Position numbers and translations under genes: made by a program. Below, one piece after another: positions 55,213 to 64,000 of a stretch of 64,000 nt of DNA; positions within the stretch are counted from its first letter, which is position 1, and each line of letters starts with the position of its first letter. Where the stretch lies: contig NZ_CP061770.1 in assembly GCF_011751865.2 (NCBI RefSeq), positions 744,001 through 808,000 of the forward strand, in the 5' to 3' direction. The stretch is from Salinibacterium sp. ZJ70 (GTDB lineage: Bacteria > Actinomycetota > Actinomycetes > Actinomycetales > Microbacteriaceae). The notes under the pieces were generated by a model. The model made no database searches, was not told the DNA's origin, and saw nothing but the letters and a program-made list of their open reading frames with translations.

Positions 55213-57690
55213 GTGCGCCACCACCACACCCGCACCCGCCCTGCCACCCGCGCCGGCCGCCACGGCGCCCGCACAGCGGGCGGCATCGCCGCCGCATTGC
55301 TCGCTGTGGGCGTCATCGGCGCCCCCGCCTTCGCCGCACCCGCCGTCGACGACCTCGGGCCCGAGCTCATCGCCAACGGCACATTCGACGCCGGCCACGA
55401 ACCGTGGTGGACCACCCCCGACACCGTCGCCGACAGCTCGAGCGGCGCCCTCTGCGTCGACGTCCCCGGTGGCACGACCACCGCGTGGTCGACGATCGTC
55501 GGCCTCGACGACATCCCGCTCGTGAAGGGCGAGAGCTACCGCTACAGTGCGCGGATGAGCGGCACCGCCCCGGTGACGATCCGTGTGCTCGCACAGCAGG
55601 ATCAGGCTCCGTGGACGGCAACCTACGAGACCAACCCCACGACCGCCTCCGACATGACCCTCCACCAGGGCGGCTTCACCTCGACCCTCGACTGGCCGAC
55701 CGGGCAGCTCGTCTTCCAGATCGGCGGATCCGAGACCGACTGGACGTTCTGCCTCGACGACGTCTCCTTCCGAACCGGGCCGCCGCCCGAGCCCTACGTC
55801 GCTGAGACGCACTCCTCGATCCGAGTCAACCAATACGGCTACCTGCCCTCCGGCCCCAAGCGGGCCACGATCCTCGTCGACTCAGCCGAGGCCGCAGGCG
55901 TCGACTGGGTTCTGCGTGACGCCGAAGGCGGGGAGGTCGCGCGCGGCACAGCTGAGCCGCTCGGCGACGACCGCACCGTCGCGTCTGCCGTGCAGCGCGT
56001 CGTGTTCGACGACGTGCGCGCCACCGGCGACGGCTTCACCCTCGAAGCGGGGGGCGAGACGAGCTACCCGTTCTCGATCCGCGACGGCCTGTACGCCTCC
56101 CTCGCCACCGACGCGCTCGGCTACTTCTACCTCGCCCGCAGCGGCATCGAGATCGAAGCCGAGCACGCGGGCGAGCAGTATGCGCGCCCCGCCGGCCACC
56201 TGGGCGTCGACCCCAACCAGGGCGACCTCGCGGTCGGCTGCCAGCAGCCGCGCGAGTACTACCAGAACTGGACGTGCGACAGCGTCTTCGACGTGAGCGG
56301 CGGCTGGTACGACGCGGGCGACCACGGCAAGTACGTCGTCAACGGCGGCATCGCGGTGCACCAGGTGCTCGATATCTGGGAGCGGGCACTCATCACCGGC
56401 TCGACCGAGCCGCTCGCCGACGGCATGCTCTCGATCCCGGAGGCCGGCAACGGCATCCCCGACATCCTCGACGAGGCCCAGTGGCAGCTCGACTGGATGC
56501 TGCGCATGCAGGTGCCGGACGGCGAGCAGTACGCGGGCATGGTGTTCCACAAGGTGCAGAACGACGCCTGGTCGGGGCTCCCGACGATGCCATGGCTCGA
56601 CGACAAGCCGCGGCAGGTGCACCGCCCCTCGACGGCCGCGACGCTCAACTTCGCCGCCGTCACCGCCAAGGGATCGCGCCTGTTCGCCGAGTTCGACCCC
56701 GACTACGCGGCCCGGCTGCTCGACGCCTCACGCCTCGCGTGGGGGGCGGCTCTCGCCACCCCCGACCTCTACGCATCGCCCGCAGACGGCAACGACGGCG
56801 GCGGGCCCTACGACGACCTGACGGTCGACGACGAGTTCTACTGGGCCGCCGTGGAGCTCTTCCTGACGACCGGGGAGAGCGAGTTCGCCGACTTCGTCGC
56901 CGCGAGCCCTGTCGCCGAGATCTCGATCGATGCCGAGGGCGGATTCGACTGGCGCGAGACCGCCGCGCTCGGACGCATGGACCTCGCACTCGTCGAGTCG
57001 GAGCATCCGGGCCGCGAGGCGGCGCGTGCCTCGATCGTCGACGCCGCCGACAGCTATCTGGCTGCCGCAGAGAACGCCTTCGAGCACCCGTACCGGCCCC
57101 GCGACGGGGAATACGACTGGGGTTCCAACGCGATCATCCTCAACAACCAGGTGATCCTCGCGACCGCATCCGACATCACGGGGGAGTCGCGCTACCGTGA
57201 CGCCGTCGTGACGGCGATGGACTATCTGCTCGGCCGAAACGGCGTCGACACGTCGTTCATCACCGGGTACGGCACCGCGTACGCGCAGAACCAGCACCAC
57301 CGCTGGATGGCGCCGTCGCTGAACGCGTCGCTCCCGCCCATCTCGCCCGGAACCATCGCCGGCGGGCCGAACAGCGCGATCCAGGACCCCGTCGCGCAGC
57401 AGGCATGGCCGGACGGCTGCACGGCACAGCTCTGCTACCTGGATGACATCCAGTCGTGGTCCACCAACGAGATGACGATCAACTGGAACTCGGCGCTCAG
57501 CTGGGTGACCACATGGATCGCGCTCCGCGCGGATCCGGGAACCCCCGGTGGTGTGGTGACCGCGCAGAGCGACGGGCTGCCCCTCGGCCTCGTGATCCCC
57601 GCCGGACTTGCGCTCGCGGCCGGCACAGCGGGCGGTGCGCTGGTCCTCATCCGACGACGACGCGGACCTGCACCCACGCGAACGAACTGA
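55213..57690 (+). CDS. GH9 endoglucanase with CBM4/9-like and Ig-like domains, membrane-anchored
   Basis: An 825-residue secreted cellulase. Signal peptide (about 1-42, cut near AFA-AP); carbohydrate-binding module of the CBM4/9 type (about 46-190, LIANGTFDAGHEPWW, FCLDDVSF); CelD-type Ig-like domain (about 195-290, IRVNQYGYLPSGPKRATI); GH9 catalytic (alpha/alpha)6 barrel (about 300-780) with Asp367/Asp370 (YDAGDHGKY), His-His-Arg near 695 and the acid Glu753 (STNEMTINWNSAL). A C-terminal transmembrane helix (about 795-817) and RRRR tail keep it on the surface instead of an LPXTG signal. GTG start with GAGGAG upstream. It cuts beta-1,4-glucans. Confidence 0.95.
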   Translation: MRHHHTRTRPATRAGRHGARTAGGIAAALLAVGVIGAPAFAAPAVDDLGPELIANGTFDAGHEPWWTTPDTVADSSSGALCVDVPGGTTTAWSTIVGLDDIPLVKGESYRYSARMSGTAPVTIRVLAQQDQAPWTATYETNPTTASDMTLHQGGFTSTLDWPTGQLVFQIGGSETDWTFCLDDVSFRTGPPPEPYVAETHSSIRVNQYGYLPSGPKRATILVDSAEAAGVDWVLRDAEGGEVARGTAEPLGDDRTVASAVQRVVFDDVRATGDGFTLEAGGETSYPFSIRDGLYASLATDALGYFYLARSGIEIEAEHAGEQYARPAGHLGVDPNQGDLAVGCQQPREYYQNWTCDSVFDVSGGWYDAGDHGKYVVNGGIAVHQVLDIWERALITGSTEPLADGMLSIPEAGNGIPDILDEAQWQLDWMLRMQVPDGEQYAGMVFHKVQNDAWSGLPTMPWLDDKPRQVHRPSTAATLNFAAVTAKGSRLFAEFDPDYAARLLDASRLAWGAALATPDLYASPADGNDGGGPYDDLTVDDEFYWAAVELFLTTGESEFADFVAASPVAEISIDAEGGFDWRETAALGRMDLALVESEHPGREAARASIVDAADSYLAAAENAFEHPYRPRDGEYDWGSNAIILNNQVILATASDITGESRYRDAVVTAMDYLLGRNGVDTSFITGYGTAYAQNQHHRWMAPSLNASLPPISPGTIAGGPNSAIQDPVAQQAWPDGCTAQLCYLDDIQSWSTNEMTINWNSALSWVTTWIALRADPGTPGGVVTAQSDGLPLGLVIPAGLALAAGTAGGALVLIRRRRGPAPTRTN

Positions 57691-57702
57691 TTCTCGAAAC
57701 CT

Positions 57703-57731
57703 GCGTCACGATCCGGCGCGGGAGCGCTCTC
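57703..57731 (+). promoter_or_regulatory. Bipartite ECF-promoter-like motif, copy 1
   Basis: GCGTCACGATCCG (57703-57715), 11 bases, then CTCTC (57727-57731). An identical layout is found at 59787-59815. It lies between the cellulase stop and the sigma gene start, about 140 bp before the latter; TAGCCT at 57834 may be an additional vegetative -10. Confidence 0.5.
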
Positions 57732-57873
57732 ATCATCGTGGGCACCAGCGCGCAGATCGAGGGCCGGGCGGCCAGGGCCGCCTCGGGACACCTCGATGCG
57801 CGCCTCCACGTTGGGACGACGAACATCACTGACGTAGCCTTGCCGGACTCCGATGATCGGGGGGGAGTCAGGG

Positions 57874-59730
57874 ATGACGAGAGTGGAAAACGACGTCGAG
57901 TGGGGCGACCACGAGCTGATCACGCGCAGCAAGGCTGGCGATCGTGACGCCTTCGGGGAGCTCTGGCGTCGGCATTCGGACGCTGCGCGGCGGGTTGCGG
58001 CGCTCTATGCACCGCACGTCGCCGATGACATCACCGTCGATGCGTTCGCCGCGATCTTCCAGCAGTTCCAGAAGCAGGGTGGCCCCGACCACGCGTTCCG
58101 TGCGTACCTCTACACCGTGGTGCGCAACCTCGCCGCCAAGGAGCAACGCTCGGCGTCCCGCCTCACCGACCAGCCTCTCGACGAGCAGATGGCCAGTCCG
58201 ATGACCGTCGAAGAGGAGACGCTGGCTCAGCTGGAGAACGGCGCGACGGCGTCGGCCTTCCGAGCGCTTCCTGAGCGCTGGCAGTCCGTGCTCTGGTACG
58301 TCGACGTCGAAGGCCTGAAACCGGCGCAGGCCGCGCCCCTGCTGGGCATCGAGCCGAACGCCGTGTCCGCTCTTGCTCTGCGCGCGCGCGAGGCGCTGAA
58401 GCAGAACTGGATCCAGGCGCAGCTCGCGGGCGGGGCGGCCGGCCCCGATTGCGCCGTTGTCGACGACAACCTCGGCAAGTTCACCCGACGCAAGGTCTCG
58501 GCCCGCACGCAGGCGAAGATCGACGCCCACGCCTCAGGGTGCATGCGGTGCCGTGCGGTGATCGCGGAGGGCGCTGACCTCGATCGGCATCTCGCGGCGA
58601 TCCTCTTCCCGATCGTCACGGGTGTCAGCGCCGCAGCCCTGCTGCGGGACGCGGTCGCACCGGCGACGGCCGCCGCGGCGCCGGTGCCGGCCGCGATCTT
58701 CGGCGAGCCGTCGCGCGTCGTCGACGCTGCCGTGCTCGCCGGGCCCCCTGCAGGGCCGGAGACGCTGGGTGCCGGTCCGGGAGCGCGGAACCCCGGATCT
58801 CAGCGGTCCTCCCTCACGGGCTCCTCGGCTGGCTCGGGCTCCGGCTTCGGCGCCACCGCGCTGGTGGGCCTTGCCGCTGCGGTGGTCGTGGTCGGATCAG
58901 GCGCGGGTGTCGCGGTGGTGTCGCACCTCGCGTCGCCGCCCGCTGCCGAGCAGGAACAGCCGACGACCCCTGACGACGGCGACCAAGCGCCTCCGACGCC
59001 CGTGGACCAGGAGACGGATGCGGGGGCACCCGTCGGCGAGGTCGAGGAACTCCCTGCCGCCCCGGGGGCCGACTCGCGTGATCGCACGGACTCGCGTGCA
59101 CCTGTCACGGTGCCGCCCGCGGTCGTCGCCCCCACGCCTGCCCCGGTGTCGCCGCGCCCGGATGCTCCGGTCTTCGGGGCGGTCGCGTCGATCGCCGCGG
59201 GCTCGCTCCCGACGTCCATGACCGGCACGGGCGAGCCCGGTGCGACGATCTCGGTGCGGCGAGGCAGTGAGATCATCGCCCAGGTCGTGGTGGCGGATGA
59301 TGGCACGTGGACGGTGCCGTTCACGAATGTGGAGTTCGCGGCGGGATCCACGGCGCTGCAGATCACCCAGTCGACCGAACGTGACTCCGTCGTCTACGAG
59401 TCAGCCCCCACAGCGGTGACGGTCGAGGCCGCGGTGCCCACGTTGGCACTCGGATCCTGGTATCTCGACGGGGTCGATCTCAGGGCGCCGATCACCGTCG
59501 ACCTGGCATCCGATGTCGAGGTGCTGATCTACCTGCAGTCAGGTGGAGGCGAGGTCACTGCTGCCGGCCAGATGCAGGTCGGTGGACTCAATGCCGCCAC
59601 GTACCGCTTCGAGGGCGGTGCGCCTGTGGGGACCGTCGCGCGTCTGGGGGTCGCAGTGTTCGACCCGGTGACGGGCGCCCGCGGTCCGATCGGATGGACC
59701 GAGAGCGTCGTTCCCGACCCCGGGATCTGA
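57874..59730 (+). CDS. Membrane-tethered ECF sigma factor fused to anti-sigma-like zinc domain and Ig-like ectodomain
   Basis: A 618-residue fusion. Sigma region 2 (about 12-92: DRDAFGELWRRHSDAARR, AFRAYLYTVVRNLAAKEQR) and region 4 (about 125-180: LPERWQSVLWYVDVEGLKP, LLGIEPNAVSALALRARE) are those of an ECF sigma factor. Next comes a zinc-binding zf-HC2-like segment, Cys193, His219, Cys223, Cys226, as in anti-sigma factors; a weakly hydrophobic stretch (241-258); a strong transmembrane helix (about 325-350); a Pro/Thr linker; and an Ig-like outer domain (about 430-618, GEPGATISVRRGSEIIAQVV with DDGTWTVPF). It should sense something outside and release or activate the sigma part. ATG 57874 follows GGGGGGAGTCAGGG; ATG 57853 is an alternative. 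Confidence 0.85.
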   Translation: MTRVENDVEWGDHELITRSKAGDRDAFGELWRRHSDAARRVAALYAPHVADDITVDAFAAIFQQFQKQGGPDHAFRAYLYTVVRNLAAKEQRSASRLTDQPLDEQMASPMTVEEETLAQLENGATASAFRALPERWQSVLWYVDVEGLKPAQAAPLLGIEPNAVSALALRAREALKQNWIQAQLAGGAAGPDCAVVDDNLGKFTRRKVSARTQAKIDAHASGCMRCRAVIAEGADLDRHLAAILFPIVTGVSAAALLRDAVAPATAAAAPVPAAIFGEPSRVVDAAVLAGPPAGPETLGAGPGARNPGSQRSSLTGSSAGSGSGFGATALVGLAAAVVVVGSGAGVAVVSHLASPPAAEQEQPTTPDDGDQAPPTPVDQETDAGAPVGEVEELPAAPGADSRDRTDSRAPVTVPPAVVAPTPAPVSPRPDAPVFGAVASIAAGSLPTSMTGTGEPGATISVRRGSEIIAQVVVADDGTWTVPFTNVEFAAGSTALQITQSTERDSVVYESAPTAVTVEAAVPTLALGSWYLDGVDLRAPITVDLASDVEVLIYLQSGGGEVTAAGQMQVGGLNAATYRFEGGAPVGTVARLGVAVFDPVTGARGPIGWTESVVPDPGI

Positions 59731-59786
59731 TCGCTGAGGGCGTGGATCGCTCCGTCGAGAGAGGCCGGAAAGTTTTTCGGAGTTTC

Positions 59787-59815
59787 GCGTCACGATCCGC
59801 CGGAAGCGAGCTCTC
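59787..59815 (+). promoter_or_regulatory. Bipartite ECF-promoter-like motif, copy 2
   Basis: GCGTCACGATCCG (59787-59799), 11 bases, then CTCTC (59811-59815), identical in both parts and in spacing to the copy before the sigma gene. It lies about 57 bp after the sigma gene stop and 41 bp before a small open frame. Confidence 0.5.
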
Positions 59816-59856
59816 TTCTCTCGACAACGTTCCGCCGACGCCGAAGAGAGCCACTG

Positions 59857-60063
59857 ATGTCCCGAGTCAGTTCTGCGACCCCCCTGCCTGCAGGCTCCCT
59901 CGCGATCACTATTCCCGCGGGCGTTGTCTTCCGTGTGCGGCTGCTCGCGACGGAAGTCGGTGAGTCCCGTCGTCTCTGCCCCCAGGGCGGCGCGGGCACA
60001 CCCGGTCCGGCGCAGCCGCGTTACGCCAGAGGTGAGGTCAGGCACCTGTACCCGCAGGGCTGA
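59857..60063 (+). CDS. Possible small gene downstream of the ECF-like motif
   Basis: A 68-residue frame starting MSRVSSATPLPAGSLAITIP, with a hydrophobic middle and a Gly/Pro/Arg-rich end. It has no known motif and only a weak GAAGAGAG ahead of the ATG. It is listed because it is the only open frame after the motif at 59787-59815, in a 456-bp gap (59731-60186) otherwise holding only hairpins. The transcript may equally be a non-coding RNA. Confidence 0.25.
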   Translation: MSRVSSATPLPAGSLAITIPAGVVFRVRLLATEVGESRRLCPQGGAGTPGPAQPRYARGEVRHLYPQG

Positions 60064-60070
60064 TCGCCTC

Positions 60071-60101
60071 GATGTGGCCGCCGCACCCGGGCGGCCACAT
60101 C
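60071..60101. terminator. Hairpin 1 in the sigma-rmuC gap
   Basis: 12-bp perfect stem GATGTGGCCGCC (60071-60082) with 60090-60101, 7-base loop. Confidence 0.65.
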
Positions 60102-60103
60102 CG

Positions 60104-60138
60104 CGGAGGGGTCGCGACGGCATCTCGCGACCCCTCCG
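60104..60138. terminator. Hairpin 2, before the rmuC end
   Basis: 14-bp perfect stem CGGAGGGGTCGCGA (60104-60117) with 60125-60138, 7-base loop, two bases after hairpin 1. Together they separate two converging transcripts. Confidence 0.7.
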
Positions 60139-60186
60139 TGCACCGTGCTGCTCTCGACAGCGCCGTCGCGCGCGCTGGCGGAAACG

Positions 60187-61410
60187 TCAGCCGATGCTGC
60201 GTGATGTGGCGGCGTCGGCTTCGAGCGATTCGATGAGCTCGGAGGCCGCGAGCTGGCGCACATCCGCGTCGAGTTCGCCCACGGGTGCGAGCACCTTCGT
60301 CTCGTCGAGCTGACTGAGGCGTCGAGCCGACGGAAGCACCTGCCGCTCGAGCGAGCCGACGAATCCGTTGTAGTCGCGCACGCTGCGCTCGAGCGACCGG
60401 CCGAGCTTGTCGACGTGGGTGGCGAGCGTGGTGATGCGCCCGTACAGCTCGCGCGACACATCGAAGAGCGTGCGCGCCTCCTGCGTGACGATCTCATGCC
60501 GCCAGCTCACCGCGACGGCTTTGAGCACCGAGAAGAGGGTCACGGGGGAGGCGAGCGCCACATGACGGTCGAAGGCGAACTGCATGATCGACGGGTCGGC
60601 CTCGAGCGCCGCCGAGAGCAGCGACTCGCTCGGGATGAACGCGACGACCATCTCCGGGCTCGATTCGAGGCCGTCCCAGTAGCGCCGCGCCCCGAGTGCG
60701 GTGACGTGGTCTCGGACGGCCTTCACATGCTGGGCGAGCAGGCTCGCGCGACGGGCGCGCTCGGCGTCGTCGGCCGTCTCGGGGATCGCCGACGCCTCGA
60801 GGTAGGCCGAGAACGGCACCTTCGAGTCGACGGCGATGCTCTTGCCGCCCGGCAGGCGCACGATCATGTCGGGGCGCGCGGTGCGCCCATCGACCGAGAT
60901 GGTCGACTGCAGGTCGAAGTTCACGTGCTCGAGCATCCCCGCCGCTTCGACGACGGCGCGCAGCTGGGTCTCGCCCCACACGCCGCGCGTCGCGTTGTTG
61001 CGGAGGGCCCCGGCGAGGCCCTCAGCCGTCTGGCGCAGGCGCTCCTCGGAGGCCGTGACATGGCGGAGCTGCTCGGCGATCTCACCGTGCTGGCGGCTGC
61101 GCTGCCCTTCGAGCTCGGCCACCTTGGCGCGCATCTGCTCGAGGGATTCGCTCACCGGGGCGAGCGCCTGCAGCACGCGGTTCTCATCCGTGAGCGCCGC
61201 TGACCGCTGGCGGGCCTCGGCCTCGGTGCGCTGCAGCAGCTCGGCGTACATGCCGCGGGCCGAATCGAGCTGCTCGCGCATGCCCTCGACGCGGGCGTCA
61301 GCCACCGCCGTCGCGGAGGTCGTGCGGGCACGCCAGACGGCGGCCGTCACGATCGTCGCGATCGCGGCGCCGAGCACGAGGCCGATCAGCAGGGGAAGCA
61401 GTGCGTCCAT
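60187..61410 (-). CDS. rmuC: DNA recombination protein RmuC
   Basis: A 407-residue protein that limits inversions between short repeats. N-terminal transmembrane helix (about 4-24, LLPLLIGLVLGAAIATIVTAAV), long coiled coil (about 35-130, EGMREQLDSARGMYAELLQR), then the PD-(D/E)xK-like RmuC core: RGVWGETQLRAVVEAAGML, ARPDMIVRLPGGKSIAVDSK and FIPSESLLSAALE. ATG at 61410 chosen because the membrane helix follows at once and GAGACT lies six bases upstream. Divergent from the LysR gene. Confidence 0.94.
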   Translation of the reverse strand: MDALLPLLIGLVLGAAIATIVTAAVWRARTTSATAVADARVEGMREQLDSARGMYAELLQRTEAEARQRSAALTDENRVLQALAPVSESLEQMRAKVAELEGQRSRQHGEIAEQLRHVTASEERLRQTAEGLAGALRNNATRGVWGETQLRAVVEAAGMLEHVNFDLQSTISVDGRTARPDMIVRLPGGKSIAVDSKVPFSAYLEASAIPETADDAERARRASLLAQHVKAVRDHVTALGARRYWDGLESSPEMVVAFIPSESLLSAALEADPSIMQFAFDRHVALASPVTLFSVLKAVAVSWRHEIVTQEARTLFDVSRELYGRITTLATHVDKLGRSLERSVRDYNGFVGSLERQVLPSARRLSQLDETKVLAPVGELDADVRQLAASELIESLEADAATSRSIG

Positions 61411-61416
61411 GCCCGA

Positions 61417-61464
61417 AGTCTCGCACCGGCATCCGACAGCGACCCGCCGCCCGCGCCGTAGGGT
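61417..61464. promoter_or_regulatory. Divergent leaderless promoters for rmuC and lysR-like gene
   Basis: The complement of 61417-61422 reads GAGACT, six bases from the ATG at 61410. TAGGGT at 61459-61464 is seven bases before the ATG at 61472. Confidence 0.45.
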
Positions 61465-61471
61465 GAAGCCC

Positions 61472-62380
61472 ATGAGACCTGCCCCGAATGTGAGCGTCGA
61501 CGATCTGCGCTTCCTCGTCGCGGTGGCCCGCGCCGGCCGGCTCGTCTCCGCTGCCGCCGCGATGAAGGTCGATCACACGACGGTGCGCCGCCGCATCGAC
61601 CGCCTCGAGACCGCTCTCGGTGCGCGCCTCATCGATCGGGCGGCGGACGGGTGGACGCTCACCGCGGTCGGTCGCGAGGTCGTCGCCAAGGCATCCGGGC
61701 TCGACCAGGTCGTGGAGGACGTGCTCGCGGCTGCCGCTGGCGAGCAGGCCTCGCGCATCCGGGGTGCGGTGCGCGTGCTGGCACCCGACGGATTCGGGGC
61801 CCGGTTCGTGGCGCCCGCGCTCGCGCGCGTGCGCGCCGAGAACCCGGATCTGCAGATCGAGCTCGTGACGGCGACGCGTCCGCTCACCTCCCACGGCTCG
61901 GGCTTCGATGTCGCGGTGACGGTCGGCTCGGTGCCCAACACCCGCCTAGCGGCGGAGCTGCTCGCGCCCTATGCGCTGCGCCTCTACGCCTCTCCCGAGT
62001 ACCTCGCGCGGTATGACCCCATCAGCTCGCTCGACGATCTGCGGGCACACGGGCTCGTGTTCTACGTGGACGCCCTGCTCACGGTGCGCGAGCTCGAACT
62101 CGGTTCGCTCCTGCAGGGCATGCACGTGGGATTCGGGTGCACGAACGTGTTCGCCCAGCTCGATGCGGTGCGAGCGGGCGCGGGTGTCGGCCTGCTGCAC
62201 TCGTTCATGGCGCAGGGCGATCCGCAGCTCGTGCCGGTGCTGCCGGAGCAGGTGGATCTGCGTCTCGAGTACACGCTCGTCGTACGCCGGGAGTCGCCCG
62301 CGACGGAGGCCGTCGCGGAGGTGTGTCGGGCGCTCAGGCACGAGGCGCAGTCGCGCGCGTCGGAGCTCGTCGGGCGCTGA
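61472..62380 (+). CDS. LysR-family transcriptional regulator
   Basis: A 302-residue regulator. N-terminal winged helix-turn-helix (about 6-65, LRFLVAVARAGRLVSAAAAM, RRRIDRLETALGARLIDRAA) and a periplasmic-binding-protein-like effector domain (about 90-295). It lies directly upstream of mmsA in the same direction with a 111-bp gap that contains an inverted repeat, so control of mmsA is likely. The effector may be a branched-chain or inositol-derived metabolite (inference). Confidence 0.92.
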   Translation: MRPAPNVSVDDLRFLVAVARAGRLVSAAAAMKVDHTTVRRRIDRLETALGARLIDRAADGWTLTAVGREVVAKASGLDQVVEDVLAAAAGEQASRIRGAVRVLAPDGFGARFVAPALARVRAENPDLQIELVTATRPLTSHGSGFDVAVTVGSVPNTRLAAELLAPYALRLYASPEYLARYDPISSLDDLRAHGLVFYVDALLTVRELELGSLLQGMHVGFGCTNVFAQLDAVRAGAGVGLLHSFMAQGDPQLVPVLPEQVDLRLEYTLVVRRESPATEAVAEVCRALRHEAQSRASELVGR

Positions 62381-62398
62381 CGGACCCTCATCCCGCCG

Positions 62399-62414
62399 TG
62401 TGCATTTCTGCACA
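62399..62414. promoter_or_regulatory. Inverted repeat TGTGCA-TTTC-TGCACA upstream of mmsA
   Basis: Perfect 6-bp arms with a 4-bp spacer, shortly after the LysR stop. It contains TTTCTGCACAT, the same 11 bases found in the glpD operator at 49547-49557. Confidence 0.5.
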
Positions 62415-62491
62415 TCTGCTGGGCGATACTCGTGCTTGATTGCACGGCCCCGGCGGGGGAGAGTGAGAGCATCCGTCGAAAGGCAACAGAC

Positions 62492-63982
<1,491 letters not shown>

Positions 63983-64000
63983 TCGGTCACCGAACCGGAA

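Overview
The window is a contiguous piece of chromosome from a high-GC actinobacterium. It most resembles a member of the Microbacteriaceae: codons are strongly GC-ending, DUF501, DUF4307, DUF4245 and CGNR-type proteins are present, and gene order follows the actinobacterial blocks mfd-mazG-eno-ftsB-DUF501 and greA-DUF4307-trhA-uppS-phoH-fumC-DUF4245-xseBA-ispH. I see no prophage, insertion sequence, CRISPR array or rRNA operon, and only one tRNA.

Layout. 1-9 kb: the 3' end of an AEC transporter, an MFS permease, mfd, an unknown Ala-rich protein, a bile-salt-hydrolase-like Ntn hydrolase, a left-handed beta-helix protein and a CPBP protease. 9-16 kb: a drug-type MFS pump, a secreted nuclease, mazG, a CGNR protein, an EamA permease and an ABC-2 transporter. 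16-22 kb: hisS, eno, an FtsB-like divisome protein, DUF501, a membrane-anchored subtilase and type II NADH dehydrogenase. 22-30 kb: an alpha/beta hydrolase, an odd tRNA with a UAA anticodon, a TetR-led operon (MFS, PLP enzyme, flavin oxidase), lemA and htpX. 30-46 kb: an FMN reductase, an AlkX/YcaQ-type protein, an AI-2E family permease, ilvA and the conserved greA-to-ispH block. 46-51.3 kb: a glycerol locus in which a SorC-type regulator, glpK and fba read leftward and glpD reads rightward from a shared operator region. 51.4-57.7 kb: a heterodimeric ABC exporter and a membrane-anchored GH9 cellulase under a CelR-like box. 57.7-60.2 kb: a membrane-tethered sigma/anti-sigma fusion protein flanked by two copies of a bipartite promoter-like motif. 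60.2-64 kb: rmuC, a LysR regulator and mmsA.

Most notable points. (1) The gene at 57874-59730 joins an ECF sigma factor, a zinc-binding anti-sigma-like segment, a membrane anchor and an Ig-like outer domain in one chain. It follows a surface cellulase, and the motif GCGTCACGATCCG-N11-CTCTC occurs on both sides of it. (2) About 21 genes have a -10-like hexamer placed 6 or 7 bases before the start codon and usually no Shine-Dalgarno sequence, which points to many leaderless mRNAs. Several start codons here were chosen on that basis. (3) The tRNA with a UAA anticodon lacks the long variable arm expected of tRNA-Leu. (4) The bile-salt-hydrolase-like gene reads like a Firmicutes enzyme set in an actinobacterial core region.
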